A DNA stretch of 57,283 bases from Flammeovirgaceae bacterium (GCA_023251155.1 JAHEZH010000013.1:1-57283), one strand, 5' to 3'; positions 17,921 to 27,323 are shown, counted from the stretch's first letter. Numbers and translations are program-made. The notes: a model not told the origin generated them from the sequence alone.

Positions 17921-19840
17921 ATGAGAATACCCTGTTTGCTATTGTTATGTGTATGGTTGTTGGTGCTTCCGCTGAAGGCCCAGGATACTCAGGGTTTTTT
18001 TCTAACGGACTTTACCCCCAGGTCGGCAACACTGCCTGTTTATACTGAATATGCGAAGCCGGCCACTGCAAGTGTGACGATCCATGCAGACATGAACAAT
18101 GTGGTGGCAAAAGTTTCGAAATACCTGTATGGTAATAATGCCAATCTGTACATGACGCAGATGGTGGATCAGCCCGGCTTAATCAAAAGTATAAAAACAT
18201 TATCACCGAATCTTTTGCGGTTTCCCGGAGGAAATTTGAGTAGTGTCTATTTCTGGAACGCAGCCACCAATCAACCTCCTGCCGATGCCCCTTCTAAATT
18301 GCTTGATGCGGATGGGAAAGAACAAGACCCCGGCTATTGGTATGGAAAGAATACAGACGACTGGACTTTGTCTCTGGATAATTATTATAAAATGCTGACA
18401 CAAACAGCAAGTACCGGAATCATTACAGTCAACTACGGCTACGCCAGATACAGTACTGCTGCTAACCCGGTGGCGGCAGCGGCTCACCTGGCTGCGGAGT
18501 GGGTGCGATATGATAATGGTCGTACTAAGTTTTGGGAAATTGGTAACGAAAGTAATGGCACCTGGCAGGCAGGGTATCGGATCAACACATCGGCCAATAA
18601 AGATCAACAGCCTTCGATTATAACAGGCGAACTGTATGGTAGCCATTTTAAAATTTTTGCCGATTCCATGCGTAAAGCAGCTGCGCAAGTGGGGGCTACC
18701 ATTTACATCGGGGCACAATTGCTACAGGAGGAACCCGCCAGCTGGGCAACAGCTACTGATAAAAGCTGGAACCTGGGTGTGTTTCAAAAGTCAGTTAACT
18801 TACCTGACTATTATATCATTCATAGTTATTACACGCCCTATCAGACCAACTCAACCCCCGCTGATATCCTGGCTTCGGGTACCAAAGTGACCAGTGACAT
18901 GATTACGTATGTGAAAACGGCCATGACTACCGCCGGTGTTACTGTAAAACCGGTAGCGCTGACGGAATGGAATATTTTTGCTGAAGGTTCCAAACAACAG
19001 GTGTCGTACATCAGTGGTGTACACGCTGCAATTGTACTGGGCGAATTAATCAAGAATAAATACGGCCAGGCCAGTCGTTGGGATCTTTCCAATGGATGGA
19101 ACAACGGAAATGATCATGGCCTATTTAGTAAAGGCGATGAGCCAGGAGGTATTCCAAAGTGGAACCCGCGACCGGTTTACTATTACATGTATTACTTTCA
19201 GAAATACTTTGGTGATCAAATGGTGAGCTCATCGGTGACAGGAAATGGAGATGTGCTCGCCTATGCTTCTAAATTTGGCTCAGGGCAGGCAGGGCTGGTG
19301 ATCGTGAATAAGGGATCAACCGATCAGAATGTTGCAGTTGACTTGACTCATTTCGGTTACGGGGACCGGTACTACGTGTACACACTAACAGGTGGCACTG
19401 ATAATGGTGACTTCTCCTTGAAGGTAAACATAAATGGCCAGGGACCAACCTTAGCTGCCGGTGGACCCGTTGATTTCGAAACGATTGCTTCACGCTCAGC
19501 GTTGATTGCCGATGGGATAAGAATCTCGGCTCCTAAGAGGTCCGTCTCATATGTGTTGATAGAGCAGGGCAATAATGTAATTACGGAGGTAAAGGAACCT
19601 GATACGGCCTTGGTGAGAGTGTACCCCAATCCGTCATCAAATGGTTTTATAGTTGATCTTCCCCCGGGTAGATTTACAAAAGCCCAAGTTGTCGATTTAA
19701 CGGGAAAAGAGGTTATTCTGTTTTTGATAGACACATCTCAGCGGCAGCTTACTATTCATCAGCCGTTGGCCAGAGGTGTTTACATTTTAAAGTTGACTGG
19801 CGGCAGTGGTTTGGTGACCCGGAGAATTACCGTGGATTGA
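17921..19840 (+). CDS. Secreted clan GH-A glycoside hydrolase (GH39/44/51-like, family unresolved) with T9SS tail
   Basis: This 639-aa protein has a signal peptide ending at LKAQ. Its catalytic domain (about 50-450) has the clan GH-A layout. NLLRFPGGNLSSVYFW lies near the start, FWEIGNESNG follows with candidate acid/base Glu210, and VALTEWN carries candidate nucleophile Glu349. A beta-sandwich domain (about 450-550) follows, as in arabinofuranosidase-like enzymes. The C-terminus is a T9SS type A sorting domain (VYPNPSSNGF ... GVYILKL). Similar proteins are usually labelled alpha-L-arabinofuranosidase, but I cannot place this one in a CAZy family. In this locus it could remove side chains or attack the same backbone as the GH26 enzyme. 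It is the last gene of the PUL operon visible here. Confidence 0.75.
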   Translation: MRIPCLLLLCVWLLVLPLKAQDTQGFFLTDFTPRSATLPVYTEYAKPATASVTIHADMNNVVAKVSKYLYGNNANLYMTQMVDQPGLIKSIKTLSPNLLRFPGGNLSSVYFWNAATNQPPADAPSKLLDADGKEQDPGYWYGKNTDDWTLSLDNYYKMLTQTASTGIITVNYGYARYSTAANPVAAAAHLAAEWVRYDNGRTKFWEIGNESNGTWQAGYRINTSANKDQQPSIITGELYGSHFKIFADSMRKAAAQVGATIYIGAQLLQEEPASWATATDKSWNLGVFQKSVNLPDYYIIHSYYTPYQTNSTPADILASGTKVTSDMITYVKTAMTTAGVTVKPVALTEWNIFAEGSKQQVSYISGVHAAIVLGELIKNKYGQASRWDLSNGWNNGNDHGLFSKGDEPGGIPKWNPRPVYYYMYYFQKYFGDQMVSSSVTGNGDVLAYASKFGSGQAGLVIVNKGSTDQNVAVDLTHFGYGDRYYVYTLTGGTDNGDFSLKVNINGQGPTLAAGGPVDFETIASRSALIADGIRISAPKRSVSYVLIEQGNNVITEVKEPDTALVRVYPNPSSNGFIVDLPPGRFTKAQVVDLTGKEVILFLIDTSQRQLTIHQPLARGVYILKLTGGSGLVTRRITVD

Positions 19841-20133
19841 ATAACCATTCATTGTCACTAAACCATTTTCGATATTCACCGGATTGACTCCGTTGTGTTT
19901 CATCGGTCCAGACGACGGGCATCACTGAATTTTAACGCATGCACACTTTCGTTGACCTGCTTCGAAGTATAACGAAGACGTGTTTCTGTGAAGTTAATTT
20001 TATACTCCCTCATGTAGTGCTGAAGATTGCCAGGATGATTCTGTGTACTACGATATCGCTGATTGAATAGCACGCTGCCTTAAAGTGAAATGGCCATTTG
20101 GTTGAGCACGAATGGAATCTTATCTTGCCAGCT
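19841..20133. other. Intergenic region after the PUL; no gene supported
   Basis: About 290 bp separate the last hydrolase from the amino-acid permease. The only dyad of note is a weak 7-bp stem (19890-19896 with 19912-19918) without a T-run. A 43-codon ATG frame (19939-20070) has no supporting features. No promoter with a good match to TTTG/TAnnTTTG was found. Confidence 0.4.
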
Positions 20134-21552
20134 ATGGAAGATAAAAAACAAGGTCAACTCGTTCGCTCACTCGGTCTCTTCTCTGTCTTTCTGCTCACCG
20201 TAAGTTCCGTAATCGGTTCAGGTATTTACAAGAAAGTAGCCCCGATGTCGGAGGCACTGGGTTCACCTTCGTTGGTCATGGTGGCCTGGATACTGGCTGG
20301 TGTGATCACCATCTGTGGGGCGCTGAGCAATGCGGAAGTAGCGGGTATGCTAGCCGATTCCGGTGGTGAGTATGTTTACTTCAAGAAAATCTATAATCGC
20401 TTTTTTGCTTTCCTCTTTGGGTGGTCCAACTTCACTGCCATACGTTCGGCTTCGGCAGCGTCCATCGCCTATGTGTTTGCCATGTCGTTTAACTCACTGG
20501 TACCTCTTCCACATTTTTCAGAAGAGATTGCATCCTTTTCCGTACTCGGAATTTTTACACCGTTCGATAATTTTGGTGTGAAAGCACTGACCATTGGTTT
20601 GATCATCGTCCTCTCCTCCATCAATTATATTGGTTTGAAGTTTGGCGAAGGATTAAATAAGACCGTAACACTGACAGTGATTGCGAGTATATTTCTGGTC
20701 ATCATTCTGGGGCTTACCATGGGCGGAGGAAGTATTGCTAATTTTCAAACTCCATCTGTTGCGTATGCAGAGCAATCCTGGTGGAGCGGGGCATTCATTA
20801 AGATACTATTTATGGCCATGCTGTCGGCCTTCTGGGCGTATGAAGGCTGGTCATCCATCGGGTATATTGGTGGTGAAATCAAAAATCCGAACCGTAATCT
20901 TCCGCTGGCTTTGATACTGGGTGTGTTTTTCGTAATGGCCGTGTACGTTACCATCAACTTTACTTACTTGTACATTCTTCCTATCGATACGATTATTGAT
21001 TCGTATAAATCCCAAAACACGATTGCCGCTGTAGTAGTGGTTCGCCATTTTCTCGGAACGGCCGGTGTGTTGTTTATCTCACTGGTGATTTTGCTGACTA
21101 CATTTGGTTCTACCAACACCACATTGCTCACCCCTCCACGTTTGTATTATGCGATGGCGAAAGAGAATTTATTCTTCAAGAGCGCATCGTTTATCCATCC
21201 TAAATACAACACTCCTTCAAAGGCTATTTTATTTCAGGCCATATGGGCAAGTGTGCTCGTGCTGTCAGGCAGCTTCGATCAGCTGACCGATATGCTCATC
21301 TTTGCTTCATTTATTTTTTACGGAGCCACCGCGTTAGGTGTTTTTGTACTTCGGGTAAAAATGCCAGAGGCATATCGTCCTTATAAAGCGTGGGGATATC
21401 CCGTAGTACCTGCTTTGTTTATTTTATTCTGTGCGGTACTGATCGTGATTACGATTATCACCAAGCCGCGTGAAGCACTTCTTGGTTTAGGGTTAATGAT
21501 GTCGGGTATTCCACTTTATTTTTACTGGACCCGCAAGCCTTCCATAAAATAA
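20134..21552 (+). CDS. APC-superfamily amino acid permease (LAT-like)
   Basis: This is an integral inner-membrane transporter of 472 aa with about 12 hydrophobic helices. The helix-1 motif SSVIGSGIYKK matches the unwound 'GSGI' substrate-binding segment of the APC family, and FWAYEGWSSIGYIGGEIKNP is the typical helix-6 to loop region of LAT/system-L-like exchangers. It probably moves neutral amino acids by exchange or proton symport. A TTG at 20098 is in frame, but ATG 20134 (MEDKKQGQLV) fits the family start. Nothing links it to glycan use apart from position, and a 293-bp gap separates it from the PUL, so it is likely its own unit. Confidence 0.92.
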   Translation: MEDKKQGQLVRSLGLFSVFLLTVSSVIGSGIYKKVAPMSEALGSPSLVMVAWILAGVITICGALSNAEVAGMLADSGGEYVYFKKIYNRFFAFLFGWSNFTAIRSASAASIAYVFAMSFNSLVPLPHFSEEIASFSVLGIFTPFDNFGVKALTIGLIIVLSSINYIGLKFGEGLNKTVTLTVIASIFLVIILGLTMGGGSIANFQTPSVAYAEQSWWSGAFIKILFMAMLSAFWAYEGWSSIGYIGGEIKNPNRNLPLALILGVFFVMAVYVTINFTYLYILPIDTIIDSYKSQNTIAAVVVVRHFLGTAGVLFISLVILLTTFGSTNTTLLTPPRLYYAMAKENLFFKSASFIHPKYNTPSKAILFQAIWASVLVLSGSFDQLTDMLIFASFIFYGATALGVFVLRVKMPEAYRPYKAWGYPVVPALFILFCAVLIVITIITKPREALLGLGLMMSGIPLYFYWTRKPSIK

Positions 21553-21695
21553 CGTTCCTGCTTGCCTAACCAATGGAGTGGTAAAATTGACTTCTTTTTA
21601 GTGCGGTCTTATTCTTATTCCGTGCGTAATAATTTTAATCAGACACTGTTCGCAACCGATTTAATCTGCTAAATTTCAATTCCTAAACACGATTT

Positions 21696-23408
21696 ATGAA
21701 TCTGAACATTGACGCACAACAGAAGAATACCTATGATGCAATTGTGGTAGGCACCGGTATCAGCGGTGGCTGGGCAGCCAAAGAGCTTACCGAAAAAGGA
21801 TTGAAGACCCTGGTGCTGGAACGTGGTCGCGATGTGAAACACTTAGTGGATTATCCCACCATGACTAAAGATCCATGGCAGCTTCCCAATGCCAACAAAC
21901 TCACCGAGGAAGAACTTAAATTTTATCCGGTGCAGTCGCGCACGGGCTGGGTAGGGCAAGCCAATAAGCACTGGTGGACGAATGACATTGAAAACCCATA
22001 TACCGAAGTAAAACCTTTTGACTGGATTCGTGGCTATCATGCAGGTGGCCGCTCGTTGATGTGGGGTAAGCAAACGTACCGTCTTTCACCCATGGACTTC
22101 GAAGCCAACGCAAAAGACGGACACGGTGTGGACTGGCCCATACGTTATGACGATCTCGCTCCCTGGTATGATTATGTGGAATCCTATATCGGTGTAAGTG
22201 GTCGGGCGGAAGGCTTACCTCAATTGCCTGATGGAAAATTTCTTCCACCGATGGAGTTGAATTGTGTAGAGGAAACCTTTCGGGATAAGGTAGCGGAGAA
22301 ATTCAATGGAAGAAAAATTACGATTGGCCGTGTAGCCCATCTTACGGCATCCTTACCGCATGCACCCCACCGTGGTGTATGTCAATCGCGGAATATGTGT
22401 GACCGCGGCTGCCCTTATGGTGCTTACTTCAGCAGCAATGCTTCTACATTGCCGGCCGCTGAGAAAACAGGCAACATGACTTTGCGTCCGCACTCCATCG
22501 TACACTCGGTGATCTACGATGAGAAGAAAGGCAAAGCAATAGGTGTGAAAGTACTGGATGCGCAGACCAAAGAGGAAATGGATTTCTTCGCTAAGGTGAT
22601 CTTCCTTAACGCCTCTACATTGGGAAGTACATTTATCCTGTTGCACTCTACCTCCAATCGTTTTCCCAACGGCATGGGCAATGGCAGCGATCAGCTGGGG
22701 CGCAACATCATGGATCATCAATACCGTGCCGGAGCAGCTGCCAGTGTGGATGGATATGAAGATAAGTATTACATCGGACGAAGACCTAATGGTATTTATA
22801 TTCCTCGCTTCCGCAATGTGGGTAGTGATCAGCGAACCGATTATATCAGAGGATTTGGCTATCAGGGAAGCGCAAGCCGTGAGAGCTGGTCACGGGGAGT
22901 GAAAGAGATGAGCTATGGGGAAGATTTGAAAAAGTCATTACAGGAACCGGGCCCCTGGTCCATTGGTATCACTGGCTTTGGCGAATGTCTTCCCTATGCA
23001 GATAATCGTGCGGTGATCAATAAAGATAAAAAGGATGCATTCGGCTTGCCGACACTAAGTATTGATGCCGAGTGGAAAGAAAATGAGAAAGTGATGCGCA
23101 AAGACATGAAAGAAGCTGCCGCAGAAATGCTGGAAGCTGCCGGATTTAAAAATGTGCATACCTACGACAATGCCGACAACATCGGGCTGGGCATTCATGA
23201 AATGGGAACAGCACGTATGGGAAAAGATCCAAAGACTTCTGTTCTTAATAAATGGAATCAGTTGCATGAAGTACCGAATGTATTTGTTACGGATGGTGCG
23301 GCCATGACTTCATCGGCTTGCCAGAATCCATCGTTGACGTATATGGCACTGACTGCGCGTGCCGTTGATCACGCAGTGAGTGAAATGAAGAAAGGAAATC
23401 TTAAATAA
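21696..23408 (+). CDS. GMC-family FAD oxidoreductase, probable sugar/glycoside dehydrogenase large subunit
   Basis: This 570-aa flavoprotein has an N-terminal dinucleotide fold with GTGISGGWAAKEL (about residues 18-30), used to bind FAD. The C-terminal substrate domain contains GIHEMGTARMGKDP and a final conserved block, VTDGAAMTSSACQNPSLTYMAL. It has no signal peptide of its own; in this family the small subunit often carries the export signal and the pair moves together. The next gene, 29 bp downstream, encodes a gluconate 2-dehydrogenase subunit 3-type protein. This two-gene pairing is the one seen for membrane gluconate dehydrogenases and for glucoside 3-dehydrogenases of Bacteroidota. 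No cytochrome c subunit is nearby. Oxidation of a sugar or glycoside is likely; the exact substrate is unknown. Confidence 0.92.
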   Translation: MNLNIDAQQKNTYDAIVVGTGISGGWAAKELTEKGLKTLVLERGRDVKHLVDYPTMTKDPWQLPNANKLTEEELKFYPVQSRTGWVGQANKHWWTNDIENPYTEVKPFDWIRGYHAGGRSLMWGKQTYRLSPMDFEANAKDGHGVDWPIRYDDLAPWYDYVESYIGVSGRAEGLPQLPDGKFLPPMELNCVEETFRDKVAEKFNGRKITIGRVAHLTASLPHAPHRGVCQSRNMCDRGCPYGAYFSSNASTLPAAEKTGNMTLRPHSIVHSVIYDEKKGKAIGVKVLDAQTKEEMDFFAKVIFLNASTLGSTFILLHSTSNRFPNGMGNGSDQLGRNIMDHQYRAGAAASVDGYEDKYYIGRRPNGIYIPRFRNVGSDQRTDYIRGFGYQGSASRESWSRGVKEMSYGEDLKKSLQEPGPWSIGITGFGECLPYADNRAVINKDKKDAFGLPTLSIDAEWKENEKVMRKDMKEAAAEMLEAAGFKNVHTYDNADNIGLGIHEMGTARMGKDPKTSVLNKWNQLHEVPNVFVTDGAAMTSSACQNPSLTYMALTARAVDHAVSEMKKGNLK

Positions 23409-23437
23409 TGGAGTTGTTAGTCTAATTGAGAACTGCT

Positions 23438-24040
23438 ATGAACAGAAGAGAAGCCATACAGAAAGCAACCTTAGCCTTAGGTTTTGCATTATCTGCTCCC
23501 GCCATTACAGGTATATTGAATGGATGTAAATCAGCCCCCGATCTCAATTATCAGCCGGTTTTCTTGAGTAAAGAACAGGCGGTATTGATCAATGAATTAT
23601 CCGAAATACTACTGCCCAAAACAGATACACCGGGTGCCAAGGAGGTAGGTGTTTTATCTTTCATTGATGTGATGTTGAAAGAGGTGTACCCTAAAGAAGA
23701 GCAGGAAAAATTCCTGAAAGGACTTGCTGAGTTTGATGCGGATGCTCAGAAAAACTACGGAGATCCCTTCATTGAATGTACACCTGAGCAACAAAAGGAA
23801 CTGGTGAAGAAACATCATAATGCGGCCTTTGCGGAAAACGTAGGCGGAGCATCGGGCAATTGGTGGGATGCTGCCAATAAATCCGAACGACCTTTCATTT
23901 TGAAAGTAAAAGAACTGACCCTGCTGGGTTTTTTCACCAGTGAGTCCGGAGCGACTCAGGTGCTGCAATACAATCAGGTGCCAGGGCCATTTCAAGGATG
24001 TGTGCCACTTGCTGAAGTAGGCAAAGCCTGGGCAACCTGA
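23438..24040 (+). CDS. Gluconate 2-dehydrogenase subunit 3-family protein (small subunit of the GMC dehydrogenase)
   Basis: This 200-aa protein starts MNRREAIQKATLALGFALS, a Tat-like signal with the two arginines near the N-terminus, and continues to ILNGCKS, a possible lipobox. The mature part is helical and contains the subunit-3 hallmark around ELSEILLPKTDTPGAKEVGV, the region known to stabilise the GMC partner. A TTG at 23426 is in frame, but ATG 23438 gives the proper signal. The Tat-like signal suggests the folded FAD-loaded complex is exported to the periplasm. It is co-transcribed with the GMC gene upstream and is followed by a strong hairpin. Confidence 0.88.
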   Translation: MNRREAIQKATLALGFALSAPAITGILNGCKSAPDLNYQPVFLSKEQAVLINELSEILLPKTDTPGAKEVGVLSFIDVMLKEVYPKEEQEKFLKGLAEFDADAQKNYGDPFIECTPEQQKELVKKHHNAAFAENVGGASGNWWDAANKSERPFILKVKELTLLGFFTSESGATQVLQYNQVPGPFQGCVPLAEVGKAWAT

Positions 24041-24058
24041 GTGTGATTCTATTTTATA

Positions 24059-24115
24059 GTTAACCGTTAAAAGTTGAAAAGTCCGTATCAGGACTATTTA
24101 CTTTTAGCGGTTAAC
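24059..24115. terminator. Long hairpin between convergent genes, probable bidirectional terminator
   Basis: The arm GTTAACCGTTAAAAGT (24059-24074) pairs with ACTTTTAGCGGTTAAC (24100-24115) with only one G-U-type mismatch. An inner AGTCC/GGACT stem closes a 6-nt loop. It lies between the end of the small dehydrogenase subunit and the end of the DJ-1 gene on the other strand. T-rich bases flank the right side (CGTTTT). Confidence 0.7.
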
Positions 24116-24118
24116 GTT

Positions 24119-24670
24119 TTACAGCTGATGTACACCTTCAGCTATTTCTTCCAGCATCTTTTTACAGAAGGCAGGAAGATCGTTGGGATTTCTGCTGGTA
24201 ACTAATCCGTTATCGACCACCACTTCCTGATCTACCCAGTTTGCTCCTGCATTCATCAAATCTGTTTTCAGTGAAGGATAAGAAGTAACGGTGCGTCCTT
24301 TCAGTTCGCCGGTTTCAATCAATGTCCATAGGCCATGGCAGATGGCTGCGATTGGCTTGGCATCATCAAAAAAGCCTGCTACAAATCCGACCACTTCTTC
24401 ATTGATACGAAGTTGATCGGGATTCATTACTCCGCCCGGCAATACCAGTGCATCGTACTCTTTTGAATCCACCTCGTCAATTGATTTGGTCGCTTCGTAC
24501 TCTTCTCCCCAGTTTTTGTCTGCCCACGATTTTATCTTTCCTTTTTCAATGGAGATGACGTCCACCTGAGCGCCTGCCTGTTGTAGTGCCTTCAGGGGTT
24601 CGTTAAATTCGGATTCTTCAAAACCATGTGTGATTACGATGGCTACTTTTTTGTCGCTAAGCTGTTTCAT
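24119..24670 (-). CDS. DJ-1/PfpI superfamily protein (type 1 glutamine amidotransferase-like)
   Basis: This 183-aa cytoplasmic protein has the full DJ-1/PfpI fold. KKVAIVITHGFEESEF is the first strand and loop with the conserved Glu. YDALVLPGGVMNPDQLR is the central strand, and AAICHGLWTLIE carries the nucleophile-elbow Cys111 followed by His112. Proteins with this ICHG elbow include PfpI-type proteases and YhbO/DJ-1-type stress proteins with deglycase or chaperone activity reported in the literature. The sequence alone does not choose between them. It is convergent with the dehydrogenase pair and appears to be a single-gene unit. Confidence 0.9.
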   Translation of the reverse strand: MKQLSDKKVAIVITHGFEESEFNEPLKALQQAGAQVDVISIEKGKIKSWADKNWGEEYEATKSIDEVDSKEYDALVLPGGVMNPDQLRINEEVVGFVAGFFDDAKPIAAICHGLWTLIETGELKGRTVTSYPSLKTDLMNAGANWVDQEVVVDNGLVTSRNPNDLPAFCKKMLEEIAEGVHQL

Positions 24671-24761
24671 AAAAAAATCATTGTTTAAAGAAGAATTAGT
24701 GTAAAATCAAATGCCATAAAGCGTTGTGCTTTGCTCACCGGTATTGGGGAATTTCAGCAAC

Positions 24762-24908
24762 ATGCTTTTTTCACTATTATTCTACTTTGCCATGATGGTG
24801 GCATCACTATTTTACCCGTGCACCGGAGCGACATCGACTTCCACTTTCAAAGACAAAGTGCAGCCCTACGAAGGGCAAGACTTAGACATTGAAAATAAAA
24901 CCGGATGA
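24762..24908 (+). CDS. Small putative exported protein (48 aa)
   Basis: ATG 24762 opens a short frame with a hydrophobic N-terminus (MLFSLLFYFAMMVASLFYP), then Cys, then a hydrophilic tail with a charged end (DLDIENKTG). This looks like a signal peptide or lipoprotein signal, but the Pro before the Cys is a poor lipobox. No family is recognised. A strong short hairpin (TGCGCC-TGA-GGCGCA, 24945-24959) follows 36 bp after the stop, but it has no T-run on this strand. The gene call rests on composition alone. Confidence 0.35.
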   Translation: MLFSLLFYFAMMVASLFYPCTGATSTSTFKDKVQPYEGQDLDIENKTG

Positions 24909-25015
24909 TCCATGCTTCTAATGGTCATCGTAATATGCGGTGATTGCGCCTGAGGCGCAGGTGAAAAAAACTCCCAACACGAGTGTCTATAAGGAATGAC
25001 GGAAGTATCCTCTCA

Positions 25016-25029
25016 TCTCTTTAAAGAGA
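25016..25029. repeat. Perfect 14-bp palindrome upstream of the secreted sugar dehydrogenase
   Basis: TCTCTTTAAAGAGA is a perfect palindrome 75 bp before the start of the PQQ-type dehydrogenase gene and upstream of a near-consensus -7 box (TACTTTTA, 25079-25086). Its position suits a regulator site, but it occurs once here, so this remains a guess. Confidence 0.3.
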
Positions 25030-25103
25030 ATAAAGTGAACTGGGCTAAATCCATTCCCTTTGGACTGGTTTGGCCGATTACTTTTATTATTTAATAGAAA
25101 TCA

Positions 25104-27323
25104 ATGCCGAAACAAACGCCTATGATCCGAACTGCTACTCTTATCTCTATTTACTTTCTTTTCGTTACGTTTCTTGCATCAGCACAGGTCTATCCCTCGG
25201 GTTTTTCGCAAGAGCGGGTAGCCAACAACATCAGTAATCCCACGGTGATGGCTATCGCCAGTGACGGGAGAATTTTCGTAGCTCAGCAGCAGGGCATCCT
25301 GCGTGTTATTAAAAACGGAAGTTTGTTAACAACACCTTTCATCACACTATCGGTCAACGCTACGGGTGAGCGAGGATTAATAGGCATCGCTCTCGACCCA
25401 GACTTCGCTACGAATCATTTTGTTTATCTCTATTATACGTTACCGGATGCATCGCGCAACCGATTAAGCCGCTTCACTGCGAATGGTGATGTGGCGGTGC
25501 CCAACAGCGAAGTGGTAGTATTGGATTTTGATCCGCTCAGTACAGCATCCAATCATAACGGTGGCGCCCTTGCCTTTGGTCCGGATGGTAAATTGTATGT
25601 TGCCATTGGTGATAATGCCAAAGGATCCAATGCTCAGGATCTGGATACGTATCATGGTAAAATTCTACGTATCAATAAAGACGGCAGTGTCCCTGCAGGA
25701 AATCCGTTCACCGATGGATCAGAGCAGAAGAAAAGAATATGGGCGTATGGCATGCGCAATCCATACACTATTGCTTTTCAACCCGGCACGGGGAAGTTTT
25801 ACGTGAACGATGTAGGGCAGGGAAGCTGGGAAGAAGTGAATGATGTGACAGTAGGTGGAAAGAACTACGGATGGCCTTCTGCTGAAGGGATGAGTACCAA
25901 TCCGAATTATACCAACCCGGTGTATTATTATGGACGCGGCAATGGGGATGGTGTAGGATGTGCGATCACCGGAGGGACATTCTTTAATCCGACCACTACC
26001 CAATATCCAGCCTCTTATATTGGAAAATATTTTATCATTGAATACTGTAACAACTGGATTAATTCGTTTGATCCTGCTGTAGCTACCCCCTCACGTGCCG
26101 CTTTTGCTACTGCGATATCCGGCAATGGTGTAAGCATCACCACAGGGGTGGATGGTAATCTTTATTACCTCGGGCGTAGTGCCGGTGCGTTATTTAAAAT
26201 TGTTTATAATCCGGCAGCAGTAGCTCCGAGTATCACGCAGCAGCCATCTCCGGTTACTGTTTCTCAGGGCGAGACGGCCACTTTCAATGTAAGTGTCACC
26301 GGATCGTCTCCACTGACCTATCAATGGAAAAGAAATAATGTCAATATGGAGGGGGCTACTTCAGCTACATTAACTATCACCAATACTCCATCTGCCGCGG
26401 CGGGTAATTATAAAGTAACGATCACCAATGCATCGGGAACAGTAACCAGTAACGAAGTGCCATTAACGGTGTTAGTCAATGCACTTCCGGTTGCGTCAAT
26501 TACTACACCCGATCCTTCCTATCTGTATGTGGCGGGGACCAGCATCGCTTTTGCCGGAACAGGAACAGATGCCGAAGATGGAATTCTGCCTGCGTCTGCC
26601 TTCAGCTGGCAGATCAATTTTCATCATGACACCCATAAACACGATCAGCCGGCCATCACCGGAGTGAAGAGCGGAACATGGGTGGTGCCCGATGAAGGTG
26701 AGGTATCTTCCAACGTATGGTATCGCTTGATTTTAACCGTTACCGATTCAAAAGGAGCGAAGAAGAAAGATTCATTGGATGTGCATCCGAAGAAATCAAC
26801 GCTGAACTTTGCTACCGTGCCTGCCGGATTACAATTGACATTGGATGGACAACCGATCACTACACCCGCATCAGTTGTAAGTGTGCAAGGCATTAAACGT
26901 GAAGTGGGCATTGTTTCTCCCCAGTCTTTCAGTGGGATGGACTATCAGTTTACATCGTGGTCGCAAGGTGGCAATGCACAACAAATCATTACTACACCCG
27001 GTACCGATGCATCGTACACGGCGCACTTCGAACCCGTAATTGTAGGAACAGGAGATGAGTTTACTGTTCATGGGTTCAATGTATATCCTAATCCTGTCAA
27101 AGAGTCGTATTTGTACTTGCTGGTGATGGCAGAAGAAGAGCAGCTAACGGGGTTAAACATTACTGATCCGCTGTATCGGCAGGCCAGAAAGCAGGAAGTG
27201 AATTTGCAAAAAGGGGAGAACCGGATTCCTGTTTATATCGGTGATCTGAATGATGGCTTGTATGCACTCTCTTTGCGACTGAATGGAAAAGTCATTTCAA
27301 AGAGAGTGCTCATCATGCGGTAG
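25104..27323 (+). CDS. Secreted PQQ-dependent sugar dehydrogenase (glucose/sorbosone type) with Ig-like domain and T9SS tail
   Basis: This 739-aa protein has a signal peptide ending at ASAQ (ATG 25104; ATG 25122 is an alternative). The glucose/sorbosone dehydrogenase beta-propeller spans about residues 30-370, with ERGLIGIALDPDF, ASNHNGGALAFGPDGKLYVAIGD and IWAYGMRNPYTIAFQP, all typical of the soluble PQQ glucose dehydrogenase fold. The His in NHNGG is at the position used as catalytic base in that fold. An Ig-like domain (about 375-455), a further beta-rich region and a T9SS type A sorting tail (VYPNPVKESYLYL ... GLYALSLRL) follow. It would oxidise sugars outside the cell. Many paralogues of this fold have unknown substrates, so 'sugar dehydrogenase' is a family label. 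It is convergent with the permease cluster, only 15 bp away. Confidence 0.9.
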   Translation: MPKQTPMIRTATLISIYFLFVTFLASAQVYPSGFSQERVANNISNPTVMAIASDGRIFVAQQQGILRVIKNGSLLTTPFITLSVNATGERGLIGIALDPDFATNHFVYLYYTLPDASRNRLSRFTANGDVAVPNSEVVVLDFDPLSTASNHNGGALAFGPDGKLYVAIGDNAKGSNAQDLDTYHGKILRINKDGSVPAGNPFTDGSEQKKRIWAYGMRNPYTIAFQPGTGKFYVNDVGQGSWEEVNDVTVGGKNYGWPSAEGMSTNPNYTNPVYYYGRGNGDGVGCAITGGTFFNPTTTQYPASYIGKYFIIEYCNNWINSFDPAVATPSRAAFATAISGNGVSITTGVDGNLYYLGRSAGALFKIVYNPAAVAPSITQQPSPVTVSQGETATFNVSVTGSSPLTYQWKRNNVNMEGATSATLTITNTPSAAAGNYKVTITNASGTVTSNEVPLTVLVNALPVASITTPDPSYLYVAGTSIAFAGTGTDAEDGILPASAFSWQINFHHDTHKHDQPAITGVKSGTWVVPDEGEVSSNVWYRLILTVTDSKGAKKKDSLDVHPKKSTLNFATVPAGLQLTLDGQPITTPASVVSVQGIKREVGIVSPQSFSGMDYQFTSWSQGGNAQQIITTPGTDASYTAHFEPVIVGTGDEFTVHGFNVYPNPVKESYLYLLVMAEEEQLTGLNITDPLYRQARKQEVNLQKGENRIPVYIGDLNDGLYALSLRLNGKVISKRVLIMR

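Noticed and set aside
19939-20070. 43-codon ATG frame in the gap after the PUL
   Set aside because: No promoter, no hydrophobic pattern, Cys-containing but unremarkable composition and no recognisable family; most likely chance.
24945-24959. TGCGCC-TGA-GGCGCA hairpin as a plus-strand terminator
   Set aside because: It is followed by A-rich, not T-rich, sequence on the plus strand; only the hairpin itself is supported.
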